This document shows, piece after piece, positions 26,378 through 34,425 of a stretch of 55,977 nt of DNA. The position numbers were made by a program, and so were the translations under genes. Position 1 is the first letter of the stretch, and each line of letters starts with the position of its first letter. The notes beneath the pieces were generated by a model. The model had not been told where the DNA came from and ran no database searches. It saw only the letters and a list, made by a program, of their open reading frames with translations. This DNA is from Collinsella sp. (GTDB lineage: Bacteria; Actinomycetota; Coriobacteriia; Coriobacteriales; Coriobacteriaceae), in the NCBI GenBank assembly GCA_019419585.1, contig DXZQ01000017.1:1-55977 (forward strand). Reading direction: 5' to 3'.

Positions 26378-26434
26378 AGCTGGAAAGCCTCTCAACGATG
26401 CGCAACTCCAGCTCTTTTTCTATCAAGAGGCTTA
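26378..26434 (+). promoter_or_regulatory. Overlapping hairpins in the leader of the Abi gene
   Basis: AGCTGGA (26378-26384) pairs with TCCAGCT (26407-26413), followed by CTTTTT, a terminator-like hairpin. Its loop starts with AAGCCTCT (26385-26392), which is complementary to AGAGGCTT (26426-26433), the sequence containing the ribosome site just before the ATG. The two pairings together form a pseudoknot that would hide the ribosome site. Confidence 0.6.
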
Positions 26435-27058
26435 ATGAAATACCAGAAGTCGCGGATATCCATCAACGAACAAATAGCACTATTGACAGAAAACAAGGGT
26501 CTTAAGTGCTCTGATCAAAGCGAACTCGAGCGAGCTTTGGTCGAAGCCAACCACTACAGACTGTCGGCCTACTGGTTTCCCTACAAAACCAAATGCAAGT
26601 CCGGGATTACCATCTTTCGCGAAGGCACAACATTCGAAACCATCATCTACACGTATGAATTTGACCGAGCCCTCCGGCAGTTAATGTTTGATGCGGTCGG
26701 CAGTGCGGTCGGCAGAATTGAGATCTACCTCAGAAGCAGAATTGCCTATCTTGCCTCTGAGGAACGCGGGCCTTTCTGTTACCCAGATGTCGCCATAACG
26801 AGGCTCAACTCGGCATGCCCGTCGAGCTCTGCGCCGCACTGGGCTACGCAGCCGTCTTTGGCAGCGCCACCAATACGCTGCTCGCACCCATCCTTATTGG
26901 CTGCGAAGTCTTCGGCTTTGGTAACTTGCCGATGTTCATTATTGTCTGCGTTGTGGCTTACCTGTTCAACATGGATAAGTCCATCTACGCCCTGCAGGAG
27001 CGGGCGTAGATCGATGTCCAGGCAGGTGGTCTCAGCCGGAAACGGTGTCCCACTCTGA
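26435..27058 (+). pseudogene. Abi-type abortive infection gene, 3' part lost
   Basis: The first 120 residues match the Abi_2 (AbiD/AbiF) family: KSRISINEQIALL near the start, EANHYRLSAYWFPYK near 37, and the motif FDRALRQLMFDAVGSAVGRIEIYLRSRIA, of which RIEIYLRSRI is typical. From about residue 121 (position 26795) the reading is low-complexity, Ser/Pro/Ala rich, and out of frame over the tail of a chloride channel gene. Full Abi_2 proteins have about 300 residues. The gene was cut by a deletion or rearrangement joining two unrelated genes; defence function is unlikely. The codons used here are AT-richer than those of neighbours, in line with acquisition by transfer. Confidence 0.75.
26794..27009 (+). 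pseudogene. C-terminal remnant of a ClC-type chloride channel
   Basis: In the frame starting HNEAQLGMPVELCAALGYAA the sequence continues with VFGSATNTLLAPILIG, which resembles the ClC-family region carrying the Thr-Asn-Thr motif before the last helices, then FIIVCVVAYLFNMDKSIY and a stop. Full proteins have 400 or more residues; only about 70 remain. It begins where homology to the Abi gene ends, in another frame. Confidence 0.6.
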
Positions 27059-27175
27059 GGCTGTATTCCGGGACACGGTTTCCGCTTGGAACGCCATTCG
27101 GAAAGCGCATCCCGCTTTAAAACGGAATTCCGGGACGCAGTTTCCGTCTGAGCCTCCATTCGGAAAGCATGTCCC
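27038..27175. repeat. Five-copy alternating inverted array of a 14-bp word
   Basis: Words of the form GGAAAnnnnnTCCC start at 27038, 27100 and 27162, and their inverted form GGGACnnnnTTTCC at 27070 and 27132. Orientation alternates and start-to-start distances are 32, 30, 32 and 30 bp, so the direct period is 62 bp. Spacers are 16-18 nt and partly conserved (CCATTC, ATTCC). The first pair, GGAAACGGTGTCCC with GGGACACGGTTTCC, matches 13 of 14. It lies between the channel remnant and ogt. Confidence 0.85.
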
Positions 27176-27215
27176 GTTCTTTCACGGCATCTTGGCTATG
27201 CAAAGCGCTCGAGTG

Positions 27216-27794
27216 TTACTCCTCGTACGCGCCCTCAAGCCGAAGCAGCCACTCCTTGCGATCAAGCCCGCCGGCATATCCGTTAAGCGAGCCGTCGGCC
27301 GCCACCACGCGATGGCATGGCACAATAATCGAAACAGGGTTGCGAGCGACCGCGGCCCCCACGGCACGGGGAGACACAACGGGATCCTCGTTCCCCGGCA
27401 CCCGATGGCGGGCGGCAACACGCTGGGCGATCTCACCATACGTGGCGACCTCGCCACGCGGAATAGAAAGCAGTTCGTACCAGACTTCACGCTGAAACGC
27501 CGTACCAATCATATGCAACGGCGGCGTAAACCGAGGTTCCTGCCCTGCAAAATAAGCATTCAGCCAAGCCCAGGAACGCTCAAGCACCGAAGAGGCCGCG
27601 CCATTTGTCGGACTCACCGACGACATGCCACCAATACCTGAAACCGCATCGGCACCTTCGATATGCTCGACATCTTCTTTGAGAAGCGTGGAGCCAAAAT
27701 GCTCCTGCCCCTCAAACCAAAGCCCTGTCAAACCGCGGCCATCAGCGGCAAGCAAGATTTCGCCCAAAGGCGAAGGAAACGTCGTCGTGACCAC
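27216..27794 (-). CDS. ogt: Methylated-DNA-[protein]-cysteine S-methyltransferase
   Basis: A 192-residue DNA repair protein that moves the methyl group from O6-methylguanine to its own cysteine. The acceptor is Cys160 in IIVPCHRVVAADG; the DNA-binding helix region is TAFQREVWYELLSIPRGEVATYGEIA, with GEVATYGEIA diagnostic, and GYAGGLDRKEWLL follows near the end. The segment RHRVPGNEDPVVSPRAVG is a short insertion relative to minimal family members. The start is GTG, 6 nt after AAAGGAG. It is monocistronic, with a repeat-rich 450-bp region upstream. Confidence 0.93.
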   Translation of the reverse strand: MVTTTFPSPLGEILLAADGRGLTGLWFEGQEHFGSTLLKEDVEHIEGADAVSGIGGMSSVSPTNGAASSVLERSWAWLNAYFAGQEPRFTPPLHMIGTAFQREVWYELLSIPRGEVATYGEIAQRVAARHRVPGNEDPVVSPRAVGAAVARNPVSIIVPCHRVVAADGSLNGYAGGLDRKEWLLRLEGAYEE

Positions 27795-27856
27795 CAGCGG
27801 CTCCTTTCAAAACTCCGCAACATAATACCGCGAATTGTGCAGACAACCCCAATCGA

Positions 27857-28004
27857 CCCCAGAGTCACCCAAGGCAGCAGGCGCGCAGCGCCGCAGCTGC
27901 CGCACGACCCCAAAGTCCCCGCAGGCAGCAGGCGCAACGCGCCGCAGCTGCCGGCCGCGCCCCACAGTCCCCCAAGGCGGCAGGCGCAAAGCGCCGAGGC
28001 CGCC
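27857..28004. repeat. Three tandem 51-52 bp units, each with a hairpin
   Basis: Units start with CCCCAnAGTC at 27857, 27908 and 27960, each leading into a hairpin at 27873-27901, 27924-27952 and 27976-28004. Unit 1 and 2 hairpins: GGCAGC, A, GGCGC, 3-nt loop, GCGCC, 3-nt bulge, GCTGCC. In unit 3 the outer stem is GGCGGC with GCCGCC, a compensated A-T to G-C change. The three lie upstream of ogt and beside element E2. Confidence 0.85.
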
Positions 28005-28093
28005 GCCGGGACCAGAGCTCGCAACAACCACGTGCCCCCACATCAGCCCAGCGGCCCCAACCAGCAACGGCCCCATCGCAGGCCGCTCGCAGC

Positions 28094-28254
28094 CGAGTCA
28101 CCGCAGGCAGGGGCCGGGCTTAGTTTTCAGAACACTCCGCAGACCAGTGTGGCGCCTTGTCCGCGGCTCCGAAGGAGCAGGACAAGGCGCCACACATGGT
28201 CGAGGACGTTCTGAAAACTAAGCCCGGCCCCCGCCGGACAGGTCGCACTACTCG
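28094..28254 (-). repeat. Structured palindromic element E2 (after asd)
   Basis: Minus orientation. Outer stem 28110-28132 with 28209-28231 (23 bp), inner stem 28147-28162 with 28180-28195 (16 bp) ending in GCTCCTTCGGAGC. Read on the minus strand the core is CGTCCTCG, ACC, AT, inner stem, T, GGT, CTGCGGAG: the three-base helix is ACC/GGT here. A weak outermost pairing (5 bp, 28094-28098 with 28250-28254) reaches the asd stop codon. Confidence 0.88.
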
Positions 28255-29273
28255 CAGAGCAGCTTAGCAATCTGGACGGCGTTGGTTGCCGCGCCCTTGC
28301 GGATTTGGTCGCCGCAGCACCAGAAGGTGATGCCGCGCGCGGCCTCGGGGTTCGAGATGTCGCGACGCACGCGACCGACCCAAATCAGGTCCTGGTCGGA
28401 CGTATCCATCGGCATGGGGAAGCGATCGTGCGCATCCTCGGCGCTCATGTCGTCAACCAGCTTGACGCCGGGAGCGGCAGCCAGCGCAGCACGAGCCTCC
28501 TCAACCGTGATGTCACGCTCGAACTCGAGCGTAATGCTCTCGGAGTGCGAGCGCAGCACGGACACGCGCACGCAGGTGCAGTTCACGCGCAGCTCGGGCA
28601 GATGCATAATCTTGCGACCCTCGTTTTGCAGCTTCATCTCCTCGGAGGTAAAGCCCTCCTCCTTGACGCCGCCAATCTGCGGAATCAGGTTGCTCGCGAG
28701 CTGGGCGGCAAATGCGCGCGGCTCGGGAATCTCCTCGCCACGGCCCAGGGCGGCCAGCTGAGCCTCGAGCTCGGCCATGCCGGGAGCGCCGGCACCCGAA
28801 GCAGCCTGATACGTCGAGACGATCATGCGCTTCACGCCGGCGAGCTGATGCAGCGGCCAGGTGGGAACCAGGCCGATGATGGTCGCGCAGTTGGGGTTGG
28901 CGATAAGGCCGTGATGCCACTTGATGTCGTCGGCATTGATCTCAGGCACAACCAGCGGCACTTCGGGATCCATGCGGAAGGCGTGACTGTTGTCGACCAC
29001 GACGGCGCCGCGCTTGACGGCCTCGGGCAGCAGCTCCTTGGCGATATCGTCGCCGGCAGCGCCGAGCACGATGTCGCAGCCCTCAAAGGCCTCGGGGCAA
29101 GCTTCCTCGATCACGATCTGCTCGCCGCGGAACTCAACGGTCTTGCCCGCAGAGCGCGCGCTCGCCAGCAGCTTGAGCTTACCGACCGGAAACTCCTGCT
29201 CGTTGAGGCACTCGAGCATCTGGGTGCCCACAGCTCCCGTCGCGCCCAAAATAGCAACCGTGTACTGTTTCAT
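28248..29273 (-). CDS. asd: Aspartate-semialdehyde dehydrogenase
   Basis: A 341-residue enzyme that reduces aspartyl phosphate to aspartate semialdehyde, feeding threonine, methionine, lysine and diaminopimelate synthesis. NADP-binding GATGAVGTQML is near residue 10; the acyl-accepting Cys129 is in NPNCATI; the substrate arginine and acid-base histidine are in CVRVSVLRSHSESI near 243-252. The start follows AAAGGGGGAAGC; the longer reading lacks similarity. It lies downstream of lysC on the same strand, 173 bp apart, with a hairpin between. Element E2 begins at its stop codon. Confidence 0.95.
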   Translation of the reverse strand: MKQYTVAILGATGAVGTQMLECLNEQEFPVGKLKLLASARSAGKTVEFRGEQIVIEEACPEAFEGCDIVLGAAGDDIAKELLPEAVKRGAVVVDNSHAFRMDPEVPLVVPEINADDIKWHHGLIANPNCATIIGLVPTWPLHQLAGVKRMIVSTYQAASGAGAPGMAELEAQLAALGRGEEIPEPRAFAAQLASNLIPQIGGVKEEGFTSEEMKLQNEGRKIMHLPELRVNCTCVRVSVLRSHSESITLEFERDITVEEARAALAAAPGVKLVDDMSAEDAHDRFPMPMDTSDQDLIWVGRVRRDISNPEAARGITFWCCGDQIRKGAATNAVQIAKLLCE

Positions 29274-29348
29274 GCTTCCCCCTTTAAAGGTTATGGCTTT
29301 TGCCCGCACGCCAAGCAGGCCGATTATTGTTGCCAGTGTATACAAGAA

Positions 29349-29373
29349 CGGGGCGGGCACGAAACCCGCCCCG
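29349..29373 (-). terminator. Hairpin between lysC and asd
   Basis: CGGGGCGGG pairs with CCCGCCCCG around a 7-nt loop; on the minus strand TTCTTGT follows. It lies 74-98 bp after lysC and may reduce read-through into asd. Confidence 0.65.
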
Positions 29374-29446
29374 TCGAAACGAAACCGAAACGAAACGCCC
29401 AGCCGTAGATTTTTGAGACATGACCCAAAAATCCACCGAGCAGTCG

Positions 29447-30835
29447 CTACTTTTTGAGCGCGGCCTGGATGGGATCGGCCGGCGCGGGAGCCTCCAGGTC
29501 GGAGACCTTCACAATGCCGTTTTCATCGGAGAAGGCACGGTAAATGGTCTGGATCGCCAGATCGAAGTCCTTCTCCTCCACGCCGATGATGATGTTGATC
29601 TCGTCGCAGCTCTGCGAAATCATACGCACGCTCACGCCCGCCTGGCCAAGCATGCCAAACAGGTGGCCAGAGATGCCGGCGCGACCGCGCAGGTTGCGGC
29701 CAACGGTAGCGATAAGCGCCAGGCCCTCGACAACCTCGATCTCGAGCGGCTCGACCTCCTGCTGAATGTCGCCCACGAGCGAGTACAGCGAATCGTGCAC
29801 GTCCTGCTCCTGCACCACGGCGCCAAAGCGGTCGACACCGGTGGGCATGTGCTCGACGGAGACGTCATAGCGCTCGAAGACCGAAAGCGCGCGGCGCATA
29901 AAGCCGACACGGGGCTTGGTGCGGTCGCGGGCCACGTTGATGGCGACAAAGCCGCGCTTGCCGGTCACGCCGGTAATGATGGGCTCCGCCTCGCCCTCGT
30001 CGGCCGTCTCGCTAATGATGGTGCCGGGGTCCTGCGGCGCGTTGGTGTTCTTGATGACTAGCGGAATACCGGCCTCGCGCACGGGGAACACGGCCTCCTC
30101 GTGCAGGACGCTTGCACCCATGTACGAAAGCTCGCGCAGCTCCTCGTAGGTAACGCGCGCAATGGGCTGAGCCTCGGGTACGATGCGCGGGTCGGCAGAG
30201 CAGAAGCCCGAGACGTCGGTCCAGTTCTCGTAAAGGTCGGCGCCCAGGCACTTAGCCAGAATCGAGCCGGAAATATCGCCGCCACCACGGTCGAGCAGCT
30301 TGATCTGGCCCTCACGCGTCGCGCCGTAGAAACCGGGCATGACAAAGCCACCCTGCTGACCGTACTCCTGCACCAGCTCGGAGGTGCGGTTCATGCTGAG
30401 CGTACCGTCGTGATGGAACGCAACGACCGTCGCGGCGTCCAGGAACGGCAGGCCCAGGTACTCGGCCATCAGGCGAGCGGTGAAGTACTCGCCACGGCTC
30501 ACGAGCTCCTCGGTGGAGTAGCCACCCGAGCGGGCACGCTCGGCAAAGGCTGCGAACTCCTCGCGGATGGGATAGGTGAGCTCCAGCTCGTCAGCGATAT
30601 CAAAATAGCGCTGCCCAATGTCCTCGAGCAGCTCCTCGCACGACACGTGGTACTTAACGTGCGCGTTAACCAGGTAGAGCAGGTCGGTCACCTTGGTGTC
30701 GCCCTTAAAGCGGCGACCGCAGGCAGAAACCACCACAAAACGGCGGGCCGGGTCGGCATCGACGATGGCCTTGATCTTCTTAAAGTGTTCGGCGTCGGCG
30801 ACCGACGAGCCGCCAAACTTGGCAATTTTTATCAT
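29447..30835 (-). CDS. lysC: Aspartate kinase
   Basis: The 462-residue product phosphorylates aspartate, the first step of the aspartate amino acid family. KIAKFGGSSVADA at the N-terminus is the kinase signature; RGGGDISGSILAK near 210 and NWTDVSGFCSADPR near 228 line the active site. Two ACT domains follow from about residue 305 (FVAINVARDRTKPRVGFM and LIATVGRNLRGRAGISG), where end-product feedback would bind. It diverges from thrC across about 100 bp, so the two pathway genes may share regulation. Confidence 0.94.
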   Translation of the reverse strand: MIKIAKFGGSSVADAEHFKKIKAIVDADPARRFVVVSACGRRFKGDTKVTDLLYLVNAHVKYHVSCEELLEDIGQRYFDIADELELTYPIREEFAAFAERARSGGYSTEELVSRGEYFTARLMAEYLGLPFLDAATVVAFHHDGTLSMNRTSELVQEYGQQGGFVMPGFYGATREGQIKLLDRGGGDISGSILAKCLGADLYENWTDVSGFCSADPRIVPEAQPIARVTYEELRELSYMGASVLHEEAVFPVREAGIPLVIKNTNAPQDPGTIISETADEGEAEPIITGVTGKRGFVAINVARDRTKPRVGFMRRALSVFERYDVSVEHMPTGVDRFGAVVQEQDVHDSLYSLVGDIQQEVEPLEIEVVEGLALIATVGRNLRGRAGISGHLFGMLGQAGVSVRMISQSCDEINIIIGVEEKDFDLAIQTIYRAFSDENGIVKVSDLEAPAPADPIQAALKK

Positions 30836-30938
30836 GGCGTGGAGGTTACCTTTCTAAAAGCCTCTGCAAACCTGTTTTGCGCGCTCTGATACCATGGGTT
30901 CACCGATTGGGACCAAGGCATCCGAGGAGCAGTGTTAT
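30836..30938. promoter_or_regulatory. Divergent lysC/thrC control region
   Basis: The 103 bp between the two divergent start codons must hold both promoters. I cannot pick convincing -35/-10 pairs or an operator by eye. Confidence 0.4.
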
Positions 30939-32456
30939 ATGGGAACTTATCATAGTACACGAGGACGCACTTTATCGTGCTCAAGTAAGGTGGCAATCCG
31001 TACCGGCATCGCTCCCGACGGGGGTTTGTTTGTCTCGGACGAGCTCGGCACCCAGCAGGTCGATATCAGCTCGCTTGCAGATAAATCGTACTTTGAAATC
31101 GCTCAAGATGTGTTGGGAATGTTACTGAATGATTACACGGCCGAAGAAATTTCGGCGTGTGTCGACGAGGCTTACCGCAGCACGTTTGCGAGCGAAGAGG
31201 TCACGCCGCTCGTCAAACTCGACGCCGCACCGGGCGCCGATGCCCCTCAGACCTATGTGATGGAACTCTTTGGCGGCCCCACAAGCGCCTTTAAGGACGT
31301 CGCCCTGCAGATGCTCCCCCACCTGATGGCCCGCACCTCTGCCAAGGACGGCGGCGCCGAGCGCATCATGATCGTCACCGCCACGTCGGGCGACACGGGC
31401 AAGGCAGCACTTGCCGGCTTTGCCGACGCTCCGGGCACGGGCATCACTGTCTTTTATCCCGAGGGCAAGGTCAGCCGCGTCCAGAACCTGCAGATGTCCA
31501 CGCAGGAGGGCGACAACGTCGCTGTCTGCGGCATCCGCGGCAACTTTGACGACGCCCAGAGCGCCGTCAAGCGCATCTTTGCCGATAAGGAGCTTGCCGA
31601 GCGCCTGGAGGCCGCTGGCACCGTGCTTTCGAGCGCCAACTCCATCAATGTCGGCCGTCTGGTACCGCAGGTCGTCTACTACTTTGCCGCCTATGCGCAA
31701 CTGCTGCGCGCCGGCGCCATCGAGGCCGGCGACGCCGTGGAGTTCTGCGTACCGACCGGCAACTTCGGCGATATCCTGGCCGGCTACTATGCCAAGCGCA
31801 TGGGCCTGCCCGTCGCCAAGCTCATCGTCGCGAGCGACAAGAACAACGTGCTGGCTGACTTCCTGACCACCGGTGTCTACGACCGCAACCGTCCGTTCTA
31901 CACGACCATCTCGCCGTCGATGGACATCCTCATCAGCTCCAACCTGGAGCGCATGCTGTACTTCCTGTCCGATGGCGACTGCGAGCTTGTTGCCGGCCTT
32001 ATGGAGCAGCTGGCACAGACTGGTCGCTACGAAGTTCCCGCCGAGCTGCTGGCCAAGATCCAGAGCGTCTTTGGCTGCGGTTGGGCCAGCGAGGACGAGG
32101 TCCGCGCTGCCATCAAGAGCTGCTGGGACACGAACGGCTACGTGATTGACCCGCACACCGCTTGCGGCTATCACGTCTTTGAGCAGGTCGCTCCCGCCGA
32201 GGGCGCCAAGGCCCGCGTGTTGCTTTCGACCGCCAGCCCCTACAAGTTCCCGCGCGCCTGCTGCGACGCCCTGGGCCTCAACGTTCCCGATGATGATTTT
32301 GAGGCTATGCGTGTGCTCGAGCAGGCCACCAACACGGTCGCCCCGGCACAGCTCGCCGAGCTCGAGTCCAAGCCCGTCCGCTTCGAAGACGTCTGCGACG
32401 TCGATGAGATGGACAGTTACGTCGAGTCTGCAGCAAAACGAATGAGCACCAACTAA
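30939..32456 (+). CDS. thrC: Threonine synthase
   Basis: A 505-residue pyridoxal phosphate enzyme that converts O-phosphohomoserine to threonine. It begins MGTYHSTRG, and APDGGLFV near residue 26 is typical of the long thrC class. The cofactor lysine is Lys119 in FGGPTSAFKDVALQ. TATSGDTGKAAL near 148 binds phosphate, and VPTGNFGDILAGYYAKRMGLP near 275 is conserved. GAGGAG lies about 9 nt before the chosen ATG; the upstream in-frame ATG lacks one. thrB follows after about 200 bp containing a terminator and element E3. Confidence 0.94.
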   Translation: MGTYHSTRGRTLSCSSKVAIRTGIAPDGGLFVSDELGTQQVDISSLADKSYFEIAQDVLGMLLNDYTAEEISACVDEAYRSTFASEEVTPLVKLDAAPGADAPQTYVMELFGGPTSAFKDVALQMLPHLMARTSAKDGGAERIMIVTATSGDTGKAALAGFADAPGTGITVFYPEGKVSRVQNLQMSTQEGDNVAVCGIRGNFDDAQSAVKRIFADKELAERLEAAGTVLSSANSINVGRLVPQVVYYFAAYAQLLRAGAIEAGDAVEFCVPTGNFGDILAGYYAKRMGLPVAKLIVASDKNNVLADFLTTGVYDRNRPFYTTISPSMDILISSNLERMLYFLSDGDCELVAGLMEQLAQTGRYEVPAELLAKIQSVFGCGWASEDEVRAAIKSCWDTNGYVIDPHTACGYHVFEQVAPAEGAKARVLLSTASPYKFPRACCDALGLNVPDDDFEAMRVLEQATNTVAPAQLAELESKPVRFEDVCDVDEMDSYVESAAKRMSTN

Positions 32457-32467
32457 ACCCTTATTAA

Positions 32468-32497
32468 GCGCCGGCGAAAGCCGGCGCACCTTCTTTT
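32468..32497 (+). terminator. Terminator of thrC
   Basis: GCGCCGGC, GAAA loop, GCCGGCGC, then ACCTTCTTTT. A standard intrinsic terminator 11 bp after the stop codon. Confidence 0.8.
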
Positions 32498-32535
32498 ATC
32501 AGAAATCCACCGGGATGATGACGAGCTGACATGCG

Positions 32536-32641
32536 GGTCTGCCTGTTTAGTTCGTCGCGAGTTCCGCACGAGCCGGAAAGCACTTAATGTGCTTTCCGAG
32601 CGAGCCAGGACTGCCCGAGCAGCGAACTAAACAGGCAGACC
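32536..32641. repeat. Palindromic element E3 between thrC and thrB
   Basis: Outer stem 32536-32554 with 32623-32641 (19 bp), inner stem 32574-32583 with 32589-32598 (10 bp). The general plan resembles E1/E2/E4/E5, and GTGCGGAACT appears on one side when read on the minus strand, but the CGTCCTCG core is not intact. I treat it as a related or convergent element. It ends 15 bp before thrB and next to its ribosome site AGGAG. Confidence 0.75.
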
Positions 32642-32656
32642 GCCCAGGAGATTCCC

Positions 32657-33538
32657 ATGATCAAGATCACCGTCCCAGCAACAAGCGCCAACTTGGGCAT
32701 CGGCTACGACACCCTCGGCATGGCCGTCAGCCTCTACTCGCACTTCACCTTTGAGCGCGCCGACAAGCTCACCATCACGGGTTGCCCCGATGAGTTCCAA
32801 AACGAGAACAACCTAGTCTACGTGAGCTTTGTGGATGCGCTGGCCGCATGGGGCGAGCCGGCTTTTCCCGTTGCCATCGACATTCAGACCGATGTACCCG
32901 TCGCCCGCGGCCTGGGTTCCAGCTCCACCTGCGTCGTCGCGGGCATCATGGCAGCCGCCGCGCTGACGGGCCACACCGTCGACCGCGCCGAGCTCGTCCG
33001 CATCGCCACCGAGGTCGAGGGCCATCCCGACAACGTCGCCCCCGCTATCCTGGGCGGCGCCGTCTGTTCCTTTACGCCGACCGATTCGCTCCCCCAGTGC
33101 CTGCGCTACGAGGTGAGCGATCGCCTGCGTTTTATTACCGTGATTCCGCCCTACGAGGTACACACGAGTGAGGCGCGCAAGGTCGTGCCGCAGGAGATTC
33201 CACTCTCCACCGCCGTATGGCAAATGGGCCGCATCGCCGGCATGACGCGCGGCCTGGAGACCGGCGACCTGGATCTGATTGCCGCCGCCAATGACGACCG
33301 CATCCAAGAGCCGTATCGCCGTCGCCTGATTCCCGACTACAACGCCGTGCGCGACACCTGCCTTAACGGCGGCGCCAAGACCATCTGGATCAGTGGCTCC
33401 GGCTCGACCCTCATGGCCGTGACTGACGACACCATCGTGGCAAAGTTCTTGCAGGTTAAGCTGCGCGAGCAGTTCCCTAAGTGTGATACGCATATTCTGA
33501 CGTGCGACACCGAGGGCGCTCAAATCGAGTACCTGTAG
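32657..33538 (+). CDS. thrB: Homoserine kinase
   Basis: A 293-residue GHMP-family kinase that phosphorylates homoserine, supplying thrC. It starts with the substrate-binding VPATSANLGIGYDTLGMA; the ATP loop is PVARGLGSSSTCVVAG near residue 87; EGHPDNVAPAILGG near 122 and the C-terminal GGAKTIWISGSGSTLMA near 235 are family features. AGGAGA precedes the ATG. Its stop codon is in the outermost arm of element E4. Confidence 0.94.
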   Translation: MIKITVPATSANLGIGYDTLGMAVSLYSHFTFERADKLTITGCPDEFQNENNLVYVSFVDALAAWGEPAFPVAIDIQTDVPVARGLGSSSTCVVAGIMAAAALTGHTVDRAELVRIATEVEGHPDNVAPAILGGAVCSFTPTDSLPQCLRYEVSDRLRFITVIPPYEVHTSEARKVVPQEIPLSTAVWQMGRIAGMTRGLETGDLDLIAAANDDRIQEPYRRRLIPDYNAVRDTCLNGGAKTIWISGSGSTLMAVTDDTIVAKFLQVKLREQFPKCDTHILTCDTEGAQIEYL

Positions 33539-33717
33539 ACATCGCTGGTTAATCCTTTCGGGCCGCCCAAGGGTATCCCCTTAAAAACGTCCTCGCACTT
33601 GAGGCCCGCTTATCCTGCTCCTTCGGAGCTACGGATAAGCGGGCCTCGTGCTGCGGATTGTTTTTAAGGGGATACCCTTGGGCGGCCCTACAGCAACGTG
33701 GTCGACGATGTCTATAG
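33533..33717 (+). repeat. Structured palindromic element E4 (after thrB)
   Basis: Outermost arm 33533-33544 with 33706-33717 (12 pairs, one G-U, including the thrB stop codon); outer stem 33560-33588 with 33660-33688 (29 bp); inner stem 33602-33615 with 33633-33646 (14 bp) and an inner GCTCCTTCGGAGC hairpin. Core: CGTCCTCG, CAC, TTG, inner stem, C, GTG, CTGCGGATTG. The three-base helix is CAC/GTG here. Total length 185 bp, the same as E1. Confidence 0.92.
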
Positions 33718-33796
33718 GAACCCACGCTTTGAAGGGGCGCCGGGCTGATGGTTTGGCTTTTTATTGGTGGGGGCCCTTACTGGGATGGGACCCTTA

Positions 33797-34387
33797 CTAG
33801 AGGCAGGCCTCGGCGATGCGGCGTTTGAGTTCGTCGATGCCGGTGCCGGTTTGGGAGCTTGTGATGATTACGTTTTCGGCCGGGACGTTGAGCTGCTTTT
33901 TGATGGCTGCTGCCTGGCGGGCCTGCTGGGTGCGGCTGAGCTTGTCGGCTTTGGTGAGACAGACGATAAAGTTGAACTCGTTGCCCTGCAGGTAGTCGAT
34001 CATGTCATGATCGAGCTTGCTGGGGTCGTGACGAATGTCCACCAGCGAGACGACCAAGTTAAAGCTGCGCTCGGAGTCGAAAAAGTCGCCGATAAGCTCG
34101 GCCCAGCGGTCGCGCTCGGCCTTAGAACGACGGGCGAAACCATAGCCCGGCAGGTCGACGAAGTGCACGTCATCGGCCTCGAAGAAATTGATGTTGCTTG
34201 TCTTGCCCGGTGTGCTCGAAACCTTGACCAGGTTCTTGCGGCCAAAGAGCTTGTTCATAATCGACGACTTGCCCACATTGGAGCGGCCGACAAAGCTCAC
34301 TTCGGGGCAGGTGGACTCGGGAATCTGCGAAACCTTGCCGTAGCTGGCGACGAACTTGGCAAGCTGGTAGTTAATGGAATCGGCCAT
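33797..34387 (-). CDS. engB: Ribosome biogenesis GTP-binding protein EngB (YsxC/YihA)
   Basis: A 196-residue GTPase needed for 50S subunit assembly. G motifs: GRSNVGKSSIMN (G1) near residue 29, TPGKTSNI (G2), DLPGYGFA (G3) near 75, and LTKADKLS (G4) near 139. Between G3 and G4 lies the family stretch SLVDIRHDP. AAGGAG lies 5 nt before the ATG chosen; a GTG two codons upstream overlaps the ribosome site. mtnN lies upstream on the same strand with a 38-bp gap. Confidence 0.93.
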   Translation of the reverse strand: MADSINYQLAKFVASYGKVSQIPESTCPEVSFVGRSNVGKSSIMNKLFGRKNLVKVSSTPGKTSNINFFEADDVHFVDLPGYGFARRSKAERDRWAELIGDFFDSERSFNLVVSLVDIRHDPSKLDHDMIDYLQGNEFNFIVCLTKADKLSRTQQARQAAAIKKQLNVPAENVIITSSQTGTGIDELKRRIAEACL

Positions 34388-34425
34388 GGACACTCCTTGG
34401 TCGTAGGTTCTTACAAAAGAGCGCG

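Noticed and set aside
27663..28221. Open frames across the ogt-asd spacer
   Set aside because: They run through tandem hairpins and an arm of E2, with repetitive Pro/Arg/Ala products; composition explains them.
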